Shown: positions 1-7,704 of the stretch, piece by piece
How the letters are laid out: each line of letters starts with the position of its first letter
Numbering within the stretch: position 1 is the first letter of the stretch
Assembly: GCA_035480575.1 (NCBI GenBank)
Contig: DATIHR010000035.1
Location: forward strand, 1 to 56,454
Length of the DNA: 56,454 nt
Source of the DNA: PMNU01 sp035480575
GTDB taxonomy: Bacteria; Patescibacteriota; Saccharimonadia; Saccharimonadales; UBA4665
Reading direction: 5' to 3'
Made by a program: the position numbers and the translations under genes
The notes under the pieces: model-generated
The model's database searches: none
What the model was told of the DNA's origin: nothing
The model's input: only the letters and a program-made list of their open reading frames with translations

Positions 1-35
1 GCCACCGCTAAAAGGGTGACGCACTTTTCGTGGCG
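1..35 (-). terminator. Hairpin at the 3' end of tRNA-Asp
   Basis: On the minus strand the tRNA 3' end runs straight into an imperfect hairpin: GCCAC pairs with GTGGC (30-34 with 1-5) and AAAAG with CTTTT (24-28 with 10-14). The 5' arm includes the end of the acceptor and the CCA. It could be a terminator or a 3'-processing signal. There is no clear U-tract inside the window. Confidence 0.4.
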
Positions 36-107
36 GGCCCGACCGGATTCGAACCGGCGATCTCCTCCGTGACAGGGAGGCGTGATATGCCTCTTCACTA
101 CGAGCCC
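31..107 (-). tRNA. tRNA-Asp (GTC)
   Basis: A complete cloverleaf reads on the minus strand. The acceptor stem GGGCTCG pairs with CGGGCCC. The anticodon stem is CCTCC/GGAGG and the loop CTGTCAC gives anticodon GTC (GAC at 71-73 on the plus strand). The T arm is GCCGG-TTCGAAT-CCGGT, the discriminator is G, and CCA is encoded at 31-33. G73 and the GTC anticodon are as expected for tRNA-Asp. Confidence 0.95.
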
Positions 108-158
108 GTATATAACAGGGGTAATTATACAGGTTTTACAGATAAAAGCAACGGCCGG

Positions 159-1223
159 TTAGGGCTTTATAAAGTAATGGGGCTTCTTCTCTGCCTTCAA
201 TGGTCCGAGATATGTACTACTGTTTTTGAAAGCGAAATAGATGTGCGAAGCTCGAACAGTGCTGCCGCTCTTTTCGCGGACTTTTAGGATTTCCAAACCA
301 AGTGGCGTTTCTACGATGCCGGATATTTGGCCAGGCTCTAGTTTCAATAACGCATCGACTGCTTTGGGCGCGAGGTCACGGTTCGTCTTGTCTATGGCAA
401 CTCCATAGTCGCCACCATTACTTTTTGTACCCGGGTCGTCAGAATTTTGTTTCGCAAGAGTTGCAAAATCACCCCCGTTAATAAGTTGATTGAGTACATT
501 TTGTGCACGTTCGTGTGTACTCGTGTCCATTGCAGACACAACCTTTTGCGTCAGTATCTGCGCCCTAAGTTCGCGCTTAAAATCATTAAGCGACCAACCC
601 CAAAATTCCTTAAGTACGTCCTGAAAAACCGCGTTGCTACTGCCGAGTCGATTCTGGCTACGCAGCAGGTCTATCTCGTCGTTCAGCTCTTGGTCGGTAA
701 CGGTAATTTTATGTTTTGCGGCAAGGTCTTTAATATAACTATCGTTTACGACAGATTCGAGCGCAACCTTACGAAAAGCAGCAAGCTGCTGCTGCCCTGA
801 CTTGCTGGTAAAGTCTACCTTTTGTTGGTTCTGGTAATAGTGCACGTAATGCCGTAGCTCAAATAAATAATTTTCATACGACACAAAGTTAGACCCTGCC
901 TTGGCGACCGGAAACGGCAACACCTGGGTTACGCGGTAAATAAAGGTAGAGGTGGCATTGAACCGATAGAGCGACAATAGACAGTACACAAAAAAGGCGA
1001 CAGTAAGGACTACGAAAATACCGCCAGATACAACGACGATCCGGTGCATGGAATGTTGCAGGGGGTAAATATACTTGCGCGCGCTGCTGAGTACCTCTTC
1101 ACGGTGCTCGGCTACTGTTTCGTTCGTAATACGTGGAATATTATGAATCGCTTCTTCCAGCGACTTCTCTGGCTCCCGGCGACGGCTGCGCTGGGCTAGA
1201 TACTGTTTAATCTTATGCTTCAT
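159..1223 (-). CDS. Membrane-anchored parvulin-type peptidyl-prolyl isomerase
   Basis: The 354-residue protein has a basic cytoplasmic N-terminus, one transmembrane helix at about residues 61-86, and then an extracytoplasmic region. Around residues 135-235 there is a SurA/PrsA-like helical part. A parvulin (PpiC) domain follows at about 245-335, recognisable from the NGGDF, SDDPG-x-KSNGGDYG and F/V-ETPLGLEILKV patterns. The family isomerises prolyl bonds and helps exported proteins fold. The start overlaps the end of the PH-domain gene by 11 bp, so the two are probably co-transcribed and translationally coupled. The C-terminal 25 residues lie outside the domain. Substrates are unknown; pilins and the large exported proteins encoded nearby are plausible but inferred. 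Confidence 0.85.
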   Translation of the reverse strand: MKHKIKQYLAQRSRRREPEKSLEEAIHNIPRITNETVAEHREEVLSSARKYIYPLQHSMHRIVVVSGGIFVVLTVAFFVYCLLSLYRFNATSTFIYRVTQVLPFPVAKAGSNFVSYENYLFELRHYVHYYQNQQKVDFTSKSGQQQLAAFRKVALESVVNDSYIKDLAAKHKITVTDQELNDEIDLLRSQNRLGSSNAVFQDVLKEFWGWSLNDFKRELRAQILTQKVVSAMDTSTHERAQNVLNQLINGGDFATLAKQNSDDPGTKSNGGDYGVAIDKTNRDLAPKAVDALLKLEPGQISGIVETPLGLEILKVREKSGSTVRASHIYFAFKNSSTYLGPLKAEKKPHYFIKP

Positions 1224-1776
1224 CTTCTGCGGCCGCGACGCTCACGTCCTTGTCGTTATCGTTTTTGGTTGGCACAGGGTTGGTTACCGCACTGATGCCT
1301 TGCTCGCGCAATATTTCTAGCAGCTTTTTCTGAATCTTGGCAGGATGATGTAAATCATGGATTACCAAATCTCCAACAAATGTCTGCATGACAATTGTAC
1401 CAAACCCTAACAATGTTTCTTGCAAGCCGGCAATTTCGTAGTTCACCATTTGGATCTGATTTAGGCGCATATCGATAACGCTACGATTAAATAAGCCTTT
1501 CTGGCTGATCTGAATAAGCCGCTGATCGGTTACGATAAAGACGCTAAAATACCAGGTGATCCACGAAGGCATAATAAGCAAGATGCCCAACACAAAACCG
1601 CAGGCCACACCAATAAAATACGTCGCGTAAGTAGGATGGAATAACGAGGGTACCGAGCCTAGCAACAAAGCTAACATTGAATATATAAGGCCGCGGCGCA
1701 TGACGATAGGGTGCTTACGAAAGACGTAGAGTACTTCTTCGTCGTCAAATTGATCCTCGAAATATTTCTCGGTCAT
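1213..1776 (-). CDS. PH-domain (YdbS-like, bPH2) membrane protein
   Basis: The 187-residue protein has two adjacent transmembrane helices (about residues 27-45 and 50-76) and then a bacterial PH (DUF304-type) domain at about 78-155. This order and the pattern VTDQRLIQISQKGLF...VIDMRLNQIQMVNYE are typical of YdbS/YdbT-like proteins. The function of the family is poorly known; it is membrane-associated. The C-terminal 30 residues are acidic and probably disordered. The gene precedes and overlaps the parvulin gene by 11 bp. The start is the first ATG, shortly downstream of tRNA-Arg. Confidence 0.8.
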   Translation of the reverse strand: MTEKYFEDQFDDEEVLYVFRKHPIVMRRGLIYSMLALLLGSVPSLFHPTYATYFIGVACGFVLGILLIMPSWITWYFSVFIVTDQRLIQISQKGLFNRSVIDMRLNQIQMVNYEIAGLQETLLGFGTIVMQTFVGDLVIHDLHHPAKIQKKLLEILREQGISAVTNPVPTKNDNDKDVSVAAAEDEA

Positions 1777-1807
1777 ACTACTTACGTCTATTTTAACCCT
1801 TAACGTG

Positions 1808-1832
1808 CCAAAAGTCGCTACGCGACTTTTGG
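1808..1832 (-). terminator. 10-bp hairpin at the 3' end of tRNA-Arg
   Basis: A perfect 10-bp inverted repeat (1808-1817 with 1823-1832, 5-nt loop) begins on the minus strand within the CCA of tRNA-Arg. It resembles the hairpin at the end of tRNA-Asp. A terminator or 3'-processing role is inferred; no long U-tract follows. Confidence 0.5.
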
Positions 1833-1904
1833 TGCCCCCACCACGATTCGAACGTGGAGCTTCTCCTTAGGACGGAGTTATTTTATCCATTGAACTATGG
1901 GGGC
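1830..1904 (-). tRNA. tRNA-Arg (CCT)
   Basis: A cloverleaf reads on the minus strand. The acceptor stem GCCCCCA (1898-1904) pairs with TGGGGGC (1834-1840), the discriminator is A, and CCA is encoded at 1830-1832. The anticodon loop GTCCTAA gives CCT, which reads AGG. The T loop is TTCGAAT with stem CCACG/CGTGG. The first pair of the anticodon stem is an A-A mismatch. Confidence 0.93.
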
Positions 1905-1941
1905 GAATTGGGAGCGATACACTCCCGGTAGTATGAAGGTG

Positions 1942-2448
1942 CTAGTTCTCAGGAAACTGAGTGAAGTGCTCATGCAACGCTTGGTAATTGACCAATTCGC
2001 CTTCGCTAAACCAGTGGCTGATTTCCGCAGCAGCTTCTTTTGCATCGGCGGATGCGTGTAGGACATTAGGAATGCCACGCTTGGAACCTGACGCACGGCC
2101 GTATGTCATATGTGCGTAATCGCCACGGATTGTGCCGGGTTGTGCACTTTTCGGCTCGGTAGGGCCTACCATTTTGCGCACCAATTCCACCGCCTCAACA
2201 CCCTCTAGAACCATGGCAATAACCGGGCCTTGTTGCATTTCCTTAAGCTGCGTTTCAAAAATTTCCTCGCCCTTACGAGTTTTTAGGCTACCGATGCCCT
2301 CGTAATGGTGAAAGTAGTGGTCATAATCGGGCGCTAACATTTTGGCGCCTACAATTTTAAGACCTACCCGCTCAAAACGAGTTAAAATTTCGCCCACAAT
2401 ACCGCGCATAACCGCGTCTGGCTTAAAAATAATAAGGGTTCGTTCCAT
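1942..2448 (-). CDS. ndk: Nucleoside diphosphate kinase
   Basis: The 168-residue protein transfers the gamma phosphate between nucleoside tri- and diphosphates through a phosphohistidine. The N-terminus ERTLIIFKPDAVMRG and the stretch GTIRGDYA are hallmarks of the family. The catalytic His is His131, in PNVLHASADAKEAA, where canonical enzymes have N-x-x-H-G-S-D. It is longer than the usual 140-150 residues because of an insertion around 50-70 (GIGSLKTRKGEEIFE), a form seen in some bacteria and archaea. It starts with ATG and has its own upstream region, divergent from the recombinase gene. Confidence 0.95.
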   Translation of the reverse strand: MERTLIIFKPDAVMRGIVGEILTRFERVGLKIVGAKMLAPDYDHYFHHYEGIGSLKTRKGEEIFETQLKEMQQGPVIAMVLEGVEAVELVRKMVGPTEPKSAQPGTIRGDYAHMTYGRASGSKRGIPNVLHASADAKEAAAEISHWFSEGELVNYQALHEHFTQFPEN

Positions 2449-2535
2449 GTAATTCCTTACTTATGTAGCTTTTATGGGCCTATTGTAACAGATATGAGCA
2501 TCGTTCCCTACCCTATCATATTCGAATGCAAATGT

Positions 2536-2541
2536 TAGAAT
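2536..2541 (+). promoter_or_regulatory. Putative extended -10 for xer, leaderless
   Basis: TAGAAT preceded by TGT forms an extended -10 element. Only six bases separate it from the ATG at 2548, so transcription would begin at or next to the start codon. No Shine-Dalgarno sequence can fit in such a transcript. The -35 region is weak. Confidence 0.35.
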
Positions 2542-2547
2542 AAGGTT

Positions 2548-3465
2548 ATGCTATTTGCAAAAGCAAAAACCGACTTTTTGGAATATCTGGAGATTGAGCA
2601 GAACCGTTCGCAAAAAACTATCGCCAACTACGATCATTACCTAACCCGCTTGATTGATTTTGCCGGCGATGACCTGCAGATCAACAATATAGATCCCGAA
2701 CTTATACGGAAATGGCGGCTATGGCTCAACCGATTAGGCACTAACGTATCCGATGAGCTGCAAAAAACGACCCAAAACTATCACCTTATTGCCTTGCGCA
2801 GTTTTTTAAAGTTTTGCGCCAAGCGTAATATACCCGCGTTGCCAGCAGATAAAATAGAATTAGCCCGTACGGTCCGCAAGCAAGTGACGTTTTTAAACGA
2901 GGACGAGCTACAACGGATGTTTGACCAGCCAGATACCAGTACACTTGTTGGCCTGCGTGATCGGGCAATTTTAGAACTACTTTTTAGCAGTGGCCTTCGT
3001 GTTTCTGAGCTTGTTGGACTGGACAAAGACCATGTAAACCTAAAACGTCGAGAGTTCACCGTACGCGGCAAAGGGCAAAAAGACCGGCCGATTTTTATCA
3101 GCCCCGAGGCCGCAGATTGGCTTGGCAAATATGTAGAAAAACGCGATGACACAGTGCGCCCACTATTTGTCCGCTACAGCGGCCGCAAAGCCGTAGATTT
3201 ATCCGGCAATTTTCATCGCCTTACCGCCCGCAGCATTCAGCGGCTTGTCAGCAGCTATGCGCTACGCGCCGGTATTACTAAACACGTGTCGCCACACACC
3301 ATGCGTCACAGTTTCGCTACCGACCTGCTCATGAACGGCGCCGACCTTAGGAGCGTACAAGCCATGCTCGGCCACAGCAACATAGCCACCACTCAAATCT
3401 ACACCCACGTAACCGACCCCCACCTAAAAGACGTCCACGAACGCTTCCACAGTAAAAAGGATTAA
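2548..3465 (+). CDS. xerD: Tyrosine recombinase XerC/XerD-like
   Basis: The 305-residue protein has a SAM-like core-binding domain (residues 1-105) and a catalytic domain (115-300). All active-site residues are present: Arg151 (GLRVSEL), Lys175 (RGKGQKDR), His250 and Arg253 (HTMRHSFAT), His276 (GHSNIATT) and Tyr285. Length and domain plan fit chromosome-dimer resolvases that act at dif together with FtsK, which is encoded at 50-52 kb. No attachment site, excisionase or other mobile gene is adjacent, so a housekeeping role is more likely than an integrase. It is one of few plus-strand genes and runs toward the pilus locus. The assignment between XerC and XerD cannot be made from sequence alone. 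Confidence 0.88.
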   Translation: MLFAKAKTDFLEYLEIEQNRSQKTIANYDHYLTRLIDFAGDDLQINNIDPELIRKWRLWLNRLGTNVSDELQKTTQNYHLIALRSFLKFCAKRNIPALPADKIELARTVRKQVTFLNEDELQRMFDQPDTSTLVGLRDRAILELLFSSGLRVSELVGLDKDHVNLKRREFTVRGKGQKDRPIFISPEAADWLGKYVEKRDDTVRPLFVRYSGRKAVDLSGNFHRLTARSIQRLVSSYALRAGITKHVSPHTMRHSFATDLLMNGADLRSVQAMLGHSNIATTQIYTHVTDPHLKDVHERFHSKKD

Positions 3466-3495
3466 ACATAGCGCCTTACCACTGACCGGGGGTTT

Positions 3496-3601
3496 CATAG
3501 ATAGGTGCAGTGTGGGTTCGACAGCGAGGAGCGGAAGTAGACGTACTAAAGTACGGCGGATGAGCACCGGAGCTGGCGGGCCCGCAATGTGCCTATCTAT
3601 G
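3496..3601 (+). repeat. Structured hairpin element, copy A
   Basis: A 25-bp imperfect stem (3496-3520 with 3577-3601) closes a core of about 55 nt. The core contains GCGAGGAGCGGA, an inner hairpin CGTAC-TAAA-GTACG, then CGGA-n-GAGCACCGGAGC. The same core recurs at 8331-8393. The stem has five T-G pairs that are G-U in plus-strand RNA but would be A-C in the minus strand, so the plus-strand RNA is the likely structured form. It lies between the convergent xer and PilX-like genes and could be the 3' end of the xer transcript or a separate small RNA. Confidence 0.75.
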
Positions 3602-3606
3602 GAAGC

Positions 3607-4680
3607 CTACTGGCACAAAGGATTGGTGCCGCCTACACCGGCAGAGCTTTGGAAAAACCCTGGACTTCCGCCCGACCCGTCCATAACCGAAAAACGCTTA
3701 CAAATAGCGTCATTACTCTCCAGTGCGTAGTCACTTGTAAGGTTCGTGCTCGTACCAGTAATTGGCGTGCGTACTTGTACACGCCGTAGAACATCCTGCG
3801 CCTTACCCGTTGCGTCTATAAGCGCCTGCGCGTCACGCAGCTCTACCGGGTTACCAACAGCATTAGTAGCAGAAACTTGCAGCGAGACATCCCGATAAAT
3901 TGAGTTAATACGCATGTAATACGCTGAACCACCCAACCCAGTTATGCTGGCTGTACAGTTGGTATTAGAACACGACGCAGGGCTAAGATCACCAGCACCG
4001 GTTGTACTGTATGCAATATTGGCTGGCACTGCTGTGTTAATTGGCACTAGGAAGGCGGCCATTGTACTACTCATGAGGCTACTGTGCGTCATTGCGGCGC
4101 CAGTGGGCACGATATCGAACCGCAATACCCCATAGCCACACGTCCAGCTAGTTGTGGGAACAAACGCATTAGTGGTCGAACCAGGACAGCCACTTGCTGG
4201 CGTTGCGCCACCGGTTTTAGACTGCCAGGTTAATTTAATAGTTGCAATGGTGCCGCTATTGGCGACGACCGGCACGACCGTACCCGTAGTGCCGATATCG
4301 CTATATACAAGCGTCAGTGGGGCTGGGTCAATCATAAGGCAAGTGTATGCAACATCCGCCCCAGCATCGAGTATAGAGCCAGCATTCAGCGAATTATACT
4401 GGCCGCTGCCGTTATCGGCGCATGTAGTCTTGGCGTTTACCGGCGTATTGGTACTGATCGCGGTCTTGATAACCTCTAGGGCATCGTTGACCCCTGCCTC
4501 CGCAGCGTAAAACGCCTGCGTACTCAACTGCCGATCAAGCGACTGTCGCTGATCGCGCCGTGCGACTTGTGCAAACCCCAACACAATAAGACTGATAACA
4601 ATCATAAGGATAATTGTCACCATAATGGCGACCATGCCTGACTCTTTGGTATGTATTGGTCGGTTTACTGTAGTGCTCAT
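3607..4680 (-). CDS. PilX-like type IV pilus minor component
   Basis: The 357-residue protein has a short basic N-terminus, one hydrophobic helix at about 16-40, then RRDQRQSLDRQLSTQAFYAAEAGVNDA. The AAEAG segment just after the helix is typical of PilX_N proteins. Residue +5 is not the Glu of standard prepilins, as is common for PilX/GspK-like members. The rest is a Cys-containing extracellular domain with no recognised family. It is last in a run of four minor-pilin-like genes (prepilin, PilV, PilW, PilX order), the arrangement used for pilus tip priming complexes. A role in tip assembly is inferred. Confidence 0.7.
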   Translation of the reverse strand: MSTTVNRPIHTKESGMVAIMVTIILMIVISLIVLGFAQVARRDQRQSLDRQLSTQAFYAAEAGVNDALEVIKTAISTNTPVNAKTTCADNGSGQYNSLNAGSILDAGADVAYTCLMIDPAPLTLVYSDIGTTGTVVPVVANSGTIATIKLTWQSKTGGATPASGCPGSTTNAFVPTTSWTCGYGVLRFDIVPTGAAMTHSSLMSSTMAAFLVPINTAVPANIAYSTTGAGDLSPASCSNTNCTASITGLGGSAYYMRINSIYRDVSLQVSATNAVGNPVELRDAQALIDATGKAQDVLRRVQVRTPITGTSTNLTSDYALESNDAICKRFSVMDGSGGSPGFFQSSAGVGGTNPLCQ

Positions 4681-4693
4681 GCTTTCTTGCCTT

Positions 4694-5386
4694 TTATTCT
4701 ACTCTTTTTTGTACAACAGTGCTAAGTTCGGCGGCAGCACAGAACTGTGTACCCGCACGCACGCCCAAGCATTTGGCATCGGGATATGTGTCGTCCGTTG
4801 CCGCTGGTGCAGACGGATCGGGGCTAAATAGGAGATCGTAGTCGCCGTACACTACGCGCACCTTTACCTCATAAGACGACGTACCGGCAATAGGGCGAAC
4901 AACAAGGTTCGATAGCCGCATATGTTGGCCGATCATGTCTTTACCGCTCACCGGAGCGTTCAAGTTTTGAGCCGGCGTAGCACCACTACAGGGGGCACCA
5001 CTAGGCGTATCCTGCACGAGACCATGATACATTTGATGTTTAGCGGCAGACGGCGAAGTATCCTCTACCTGATACCCAAGCTGATAGCTAAACCGAAGAT
5101 TACCAATACAAAAGGCATAGGCGGTACCTGCCGTGCGCGAACCGTCCGCCGGCGTGACAGTACCACCGCTAAACTGAATAGACTGGCTGATAGTATCGAT
5201 AATATTCCGGGCGGCATTTTGCGTGTTCATTTCGGTAATGCCCTTGTAGTACACACGTGCTACCTGCAAAATACCGGCAGTAATGAGCAAGAGTACTACC
5301 GAAAATATAATTGTCGCCACGAGTAGCTCTACGATTGTAAAGCCAGCGCTTTGATGCTTGTTTTGGGGTTTAAACGGATTGCACAT
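4694..5386 (-). CDS. Prepilin, PilW-like minor pilin
   Basis: The 230-residue protein has a 15-residue leader ending in Gly. After the predicted PilD cleavage comes FTIVELLVATIIF, with Glu at +5 as required for pilin assembly. The remaining domain has paired Cys residues (including one near the C-terminus) and resembles PilW/GspJ-like minor pilins in position and size. It is two bases from the upstream PilV-like gene and 13 bases from the PilX-like gene, so it is operonic. It would form part of the pilus tip complex; this role is inferred from order and signature. Confidence 0.75.
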   Translation of the reverse strand: MCNPFKPQNKHQSAGFTIVELLVATIIFSVVLLLITAGILQVARVYYKGITEMNTQNAARNIIDTISQSIQFSGGTVTPADGSRTAGTAYAFCIGNLRFSYQLGYQVEDTSPSAAKHQMYHGLVQDTPSGAPCSGATPAQNLNAPVSGKDMIGQHMRLSNLVVRPIAGTSSYEVKVRVVYGDYDLLFSPDPSAPAATDDTYPDAKCLGVRAGTQFCAAAELSTVVQKRVE

Positions 5387-5388
5387 AG

Positions 5389-5850
5389 CTATTGATATAT
5401 CCTGTACTTCATTTGCAGTTTATCGGTAATTTTGCCGTTAACATCAAACCACGTTTCATTAAGATTGAACTGATTACCGCTTTTTGTAATGGCGATCTTA
5501 AATACTGGTTCGGTCGTGCTGTTGCCTGCTCCGGCCGCGTTAAAGCCACATGCAGCGGACGGTGCCGTCTGCACTGTGTTCGTGTTAGAAATACAAAATG
5601 TACTTGGCGCGGCTGCTCCAAAAATCTGATCGGGGTTCGTAGCGACAAGGCTTTTTAAGCGCTCCATCTGCGACTCCGCCAACTTGAGCGCAATACTGCG
5701 TTCCTGGGCTGAGCGCGTTGCCAGTAAACTACGGTTGGTTGTAACATATGCGCCGCCGAGTATAAGGCTGACGACCGCCATAGCAATAAGTACTTCAACG
5801 ATAGTGTCGCCCCGCTGTTTGGAGTGGTTTCTACTGGATGCTATGAACAT
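5389..5850 (-). CDS. Prepilin, PilV/GspI-like minor pilin
   Basis: The 153-residue protein has a 14-residue leader KQRG followed by DTIVEVLIAMAVVSLIL. Asp at +1 is less usual than Phe, but Glu +5 is present. The helix is followed by LALKLAESQMERLKSL-like sequence, a pattern typical of PilV/GspI family members. Its start overlaps the preceding prepilin gene by 10 bp. With its neighbours it forms a minor-pilin set. Confidence 0.75.
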   Translation of the reverse strand: MFIASSRNHSKQRGDTIVEVLIAMAVVSLILGGAYVTTNRSLLATRSAQERSIALKLAESQMERLKSLVATNPDQIFGAAAPSTFCISNTNTVQTAPSAACGFNAAGAGNSTTEPVFKIAITKSGNQFNLNETWFDVNGKITDKLQMKYRIYQ

Positions 5851-6785
5851 GTCAAACCCTTATAAATCTTAAGCGTAACCGATAGTGTGCGCTTCGCACC
5901 ACCAATGCCAATAAGCGCCGACTGATCGGTCGTCGTGCTGGCAAAACATATATGCACACCATTAACCGGGTCGGGTGGACTTTGCGATGGGTCGTCCCAT
6001 AATGTCGAAGTATTAATGACCTCGGCACCCTGAGGGCTCGTAGCGTCGAGAGCTGAGCCAGCGACTGGATGTACGACAACTTGCTGCGCGCCCGGCTTAA
6101 TGCCGCCACTGGTATCGTAGCTAGCAAGCGTACTAACAAATGCGACTGCACCGATAGGAATATTGCCAGGGCCATCGTTAAAACTCATGCGTACCGTCTT
6201 AAGGCCGCCCTGTAGTTTTTTAATTTCGGTTATATCTGGAGTACCGGGCTGCGAAGTGCTGGGCGCGACTGTCTTTGGTTTTGCTTCAGTTAATGATGTC
6301 GTTTCGTGACCACCGGCTTGCTGCAGCCCGGCTAATGAGTACACGGCAAATTGCTCCGGGTTGGTACCGTGCAATTGAAACTGTATCGCCTTGCCCAAAA
6401 ATATGCAGCCACTATTAGAGCCCTGTCCGGACGACGGTGCATTACTGAGCACCGGACCGGATGCACCGGCAGTACAGTTGAATGTCGTATCCGGGAAATA
6501 TCCTACGGCGACATCGTTGATTGCCTGTTGGATATCCGCCTGTACTTGGCGCACAGCCTGGTCGAATGCAGTTTGGTTTTGGCGGCCCGATATAAGAATG
6601 GCGGCAGCCAAAAATAAGCCACCGGTTACCACGAGCACAATCATGACCTCAATGACAGTAAAGCCAGCCGCCGCTTGACCGCGCTGGATTATGCTTGGCT
6701 GGACTTGGTCACATGCAACAAAGCGGTGACGTGTACTACGCCGCCATGCACGGGACTGGCCGATTAAACGAGAGGCCACCTTCAT
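5841..6785 (-). CDS. Prepilin with long leader
   Basis: The class III signal AAAG-FTVIEVMIVLVVTGG, with Glu at +5, is clear. The mature part is about 275 residues. The reading frame is open up to 6872 but that would overlap the prepilin peptidase gene, so the ATG at 6785 was chosen. This still leaves a leader of about 39 basic residues, much longer than usual. No good Shine-Dalgarno is seen (only TAGGG four bases upstream), so the start is uncertain. It belongs to the minor-pilin cluster and is the largest of the four with a standard cleavage site. Confidence 0.7.
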   Translation of the reverse strand: MKVASRLIGQSRAWRRSTRHRFVACDQVQPSIIQRGQAAAGFTVIEVMIVLVVTGGLFLAAAILISGRQNQTAFDQAVRQVQADIQQAINDVAVGYFPDTTFNCTAGASGPVLSNAPSSGQGSNSGCIFLGKAIQFQLHGTNPEQFAVYSLAGLQQAGGHETTSLTEAKPKTVAPSTSQPGTPDITEIKKLQGGLKTVRMSFNDGPGNIPIGAVAFVSTLASYDTSGGIKPGAQQVVVHPVAGSALDATSPQGAEVINTSTLWDDPSQSPPDPVNGVHICFASTTTDQSALIGIGGAKRTLSVTLKIYKGLTCS

Positions 6786-6823
6786 ATGCCCTAAGTATAG
6801 ACTATAAGCATATGCATTTAAAG

Positions 6824-7618
6824 CTAGAGCGTCAGCAAATTGAGGTACCAGTCGATGATTGTTTGTCCCCACAATACGACAACAATGGTCCCTATAATCA
6901 GTAAAGGGCCGAATGGTAATTGCGTTTTGCCGCCCGCTTTGCCACGCACAATGAGCGGTAGTGCTATAAAGGTACCAGCTAGTGATGCGACCAACAAAAG
7001 CAGCATGGCATTAAGCGGTGCGCCAGCGAGCAAGCCAAGCGCAATCGCAAGTTTTACATCGCCAAAACCAATCCAGCTGCCTTTTGATACGTGGTACAAA
7101 AATAAAAACAATCCAGAAAGTATGGCCGCGCTTACTACAGAAAGTCCAGCCTGGCTCCAGTTACCAGTCCATAGAGCCGCTACCAACACGCCAATGGCGC
7201 TTAGTCCGATAAGCGGAAAAACTATTTTGTCTGGCAGCAAATACCATCGCAGGTCGTACATAGCAAGCGCCACAAAGGCGATAATACAAACGAGCCAGAT
7301 GCCGAAACGCAGCAGCTCAACGCCCACTAAAGGCGCAGGCCATACCAAAAACGACAGTACAAAGAGTGTGGGGACCGCCAGCTCGGCCACGGGCGTATCC
7401 GGTATAGGCTTATGGCAATACCGGCACTTGCCCCGCAGATAGAGCCAACTAAAAACAGGTACTAAATCATAAGGTGCCAGCGTATGATGACACGACAAAC
7501 ATGCACTACGTTCCCGCACCCAATCCTTACCGGCGTGCAAACGGAATACGAATGCATTTACGAAACTACCAAAGCATAGGCCGAGCCCAATAAGCAGGAG
7601 CACAATCATTGCCTTCAT
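6824..7618 (-). CDS. pilD: Type IV prepilin leader peptidase/N-methyltransferase
   Basis: The 264-residue polytopic enzyme cleaves prepilins after the Gly of the leader and usually methylates the new N-terminus. The N-terminal domain keeps two CxxC pairs (Cys40/43 and Cys65/68) that bind zinc in this family. Catalytic aspartates are Asp122 (MYDLRWYLLPD) and Asp187 (GFGDVK), the A24-family signature. It has about seven to eight transmembrane helices. It lies between the major-pilin-like gene and the minor-pilin genes that encode its substrates. A terminator-like hairpin lies just upstream, so it may be transcribed separately from the pilin gene. Confidence 0.93.
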   Translation of the reverse strand: MKAMIVLLLIGLGLCFGSFVNAFVFRLHAGKDWVRERSACLSCHHTLAPYDLVPVFSWLYLRGKCRYCHKPIPDTPVAELAVPTLFVLSFLVWPAPLVGVELLRFGIWLVCIIAFVALAMYDLRWYLLPDKIVFPLIGLSAIGVLVAALWTGNWSQAGLSVVSAAILSGLFLFLYHVSKGSWIGFGDVKLAIALGLLAGAPLNAMLLLLVASLAGTFIALPLIVRGKAGGKTQLPFGPLLIIGTIVVVLWGQTIIDWYLNLLTL

Positions 7619-7651
7619 CGTACCATACGAGCCTCTATTTATATGGTAATC

Positions 7652-7682
7652 AAAAGGAGCCCCTTTTTGAGAGACTCCTTTT
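7652..7682 (-). terminator. Terminator after the pilin gene
   Basis: On the minus strand AAAAGGAG (7675-7682) pairs with CTCCTTTT (7652-7659) across a 15-nt loop and is followed by GATT. It sits 22 bases past the stop of the pilin gene and would insulate it from pilD. A pilin transcript is often more abundant than the rest of the locus. Confidence 0.6.
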
Positions 7683-7704
7683 AATTAATGTGCCGTTGCT
7701 TGGC

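Noticed and set aside
30..287. 85-residue plus-strand frame at the window start
   Set aside because: It lies across tRNA-Asp and the 3' end of the parvulin gene on the other strand; the translation is low-quality.
2548..3465. Tyrosine recombinase as a phage or island integrase
   Set aside because: Length and sequence fit XerC/XerD, and no att repeats, phage genes or tRNA-end duplication were seen beside it.
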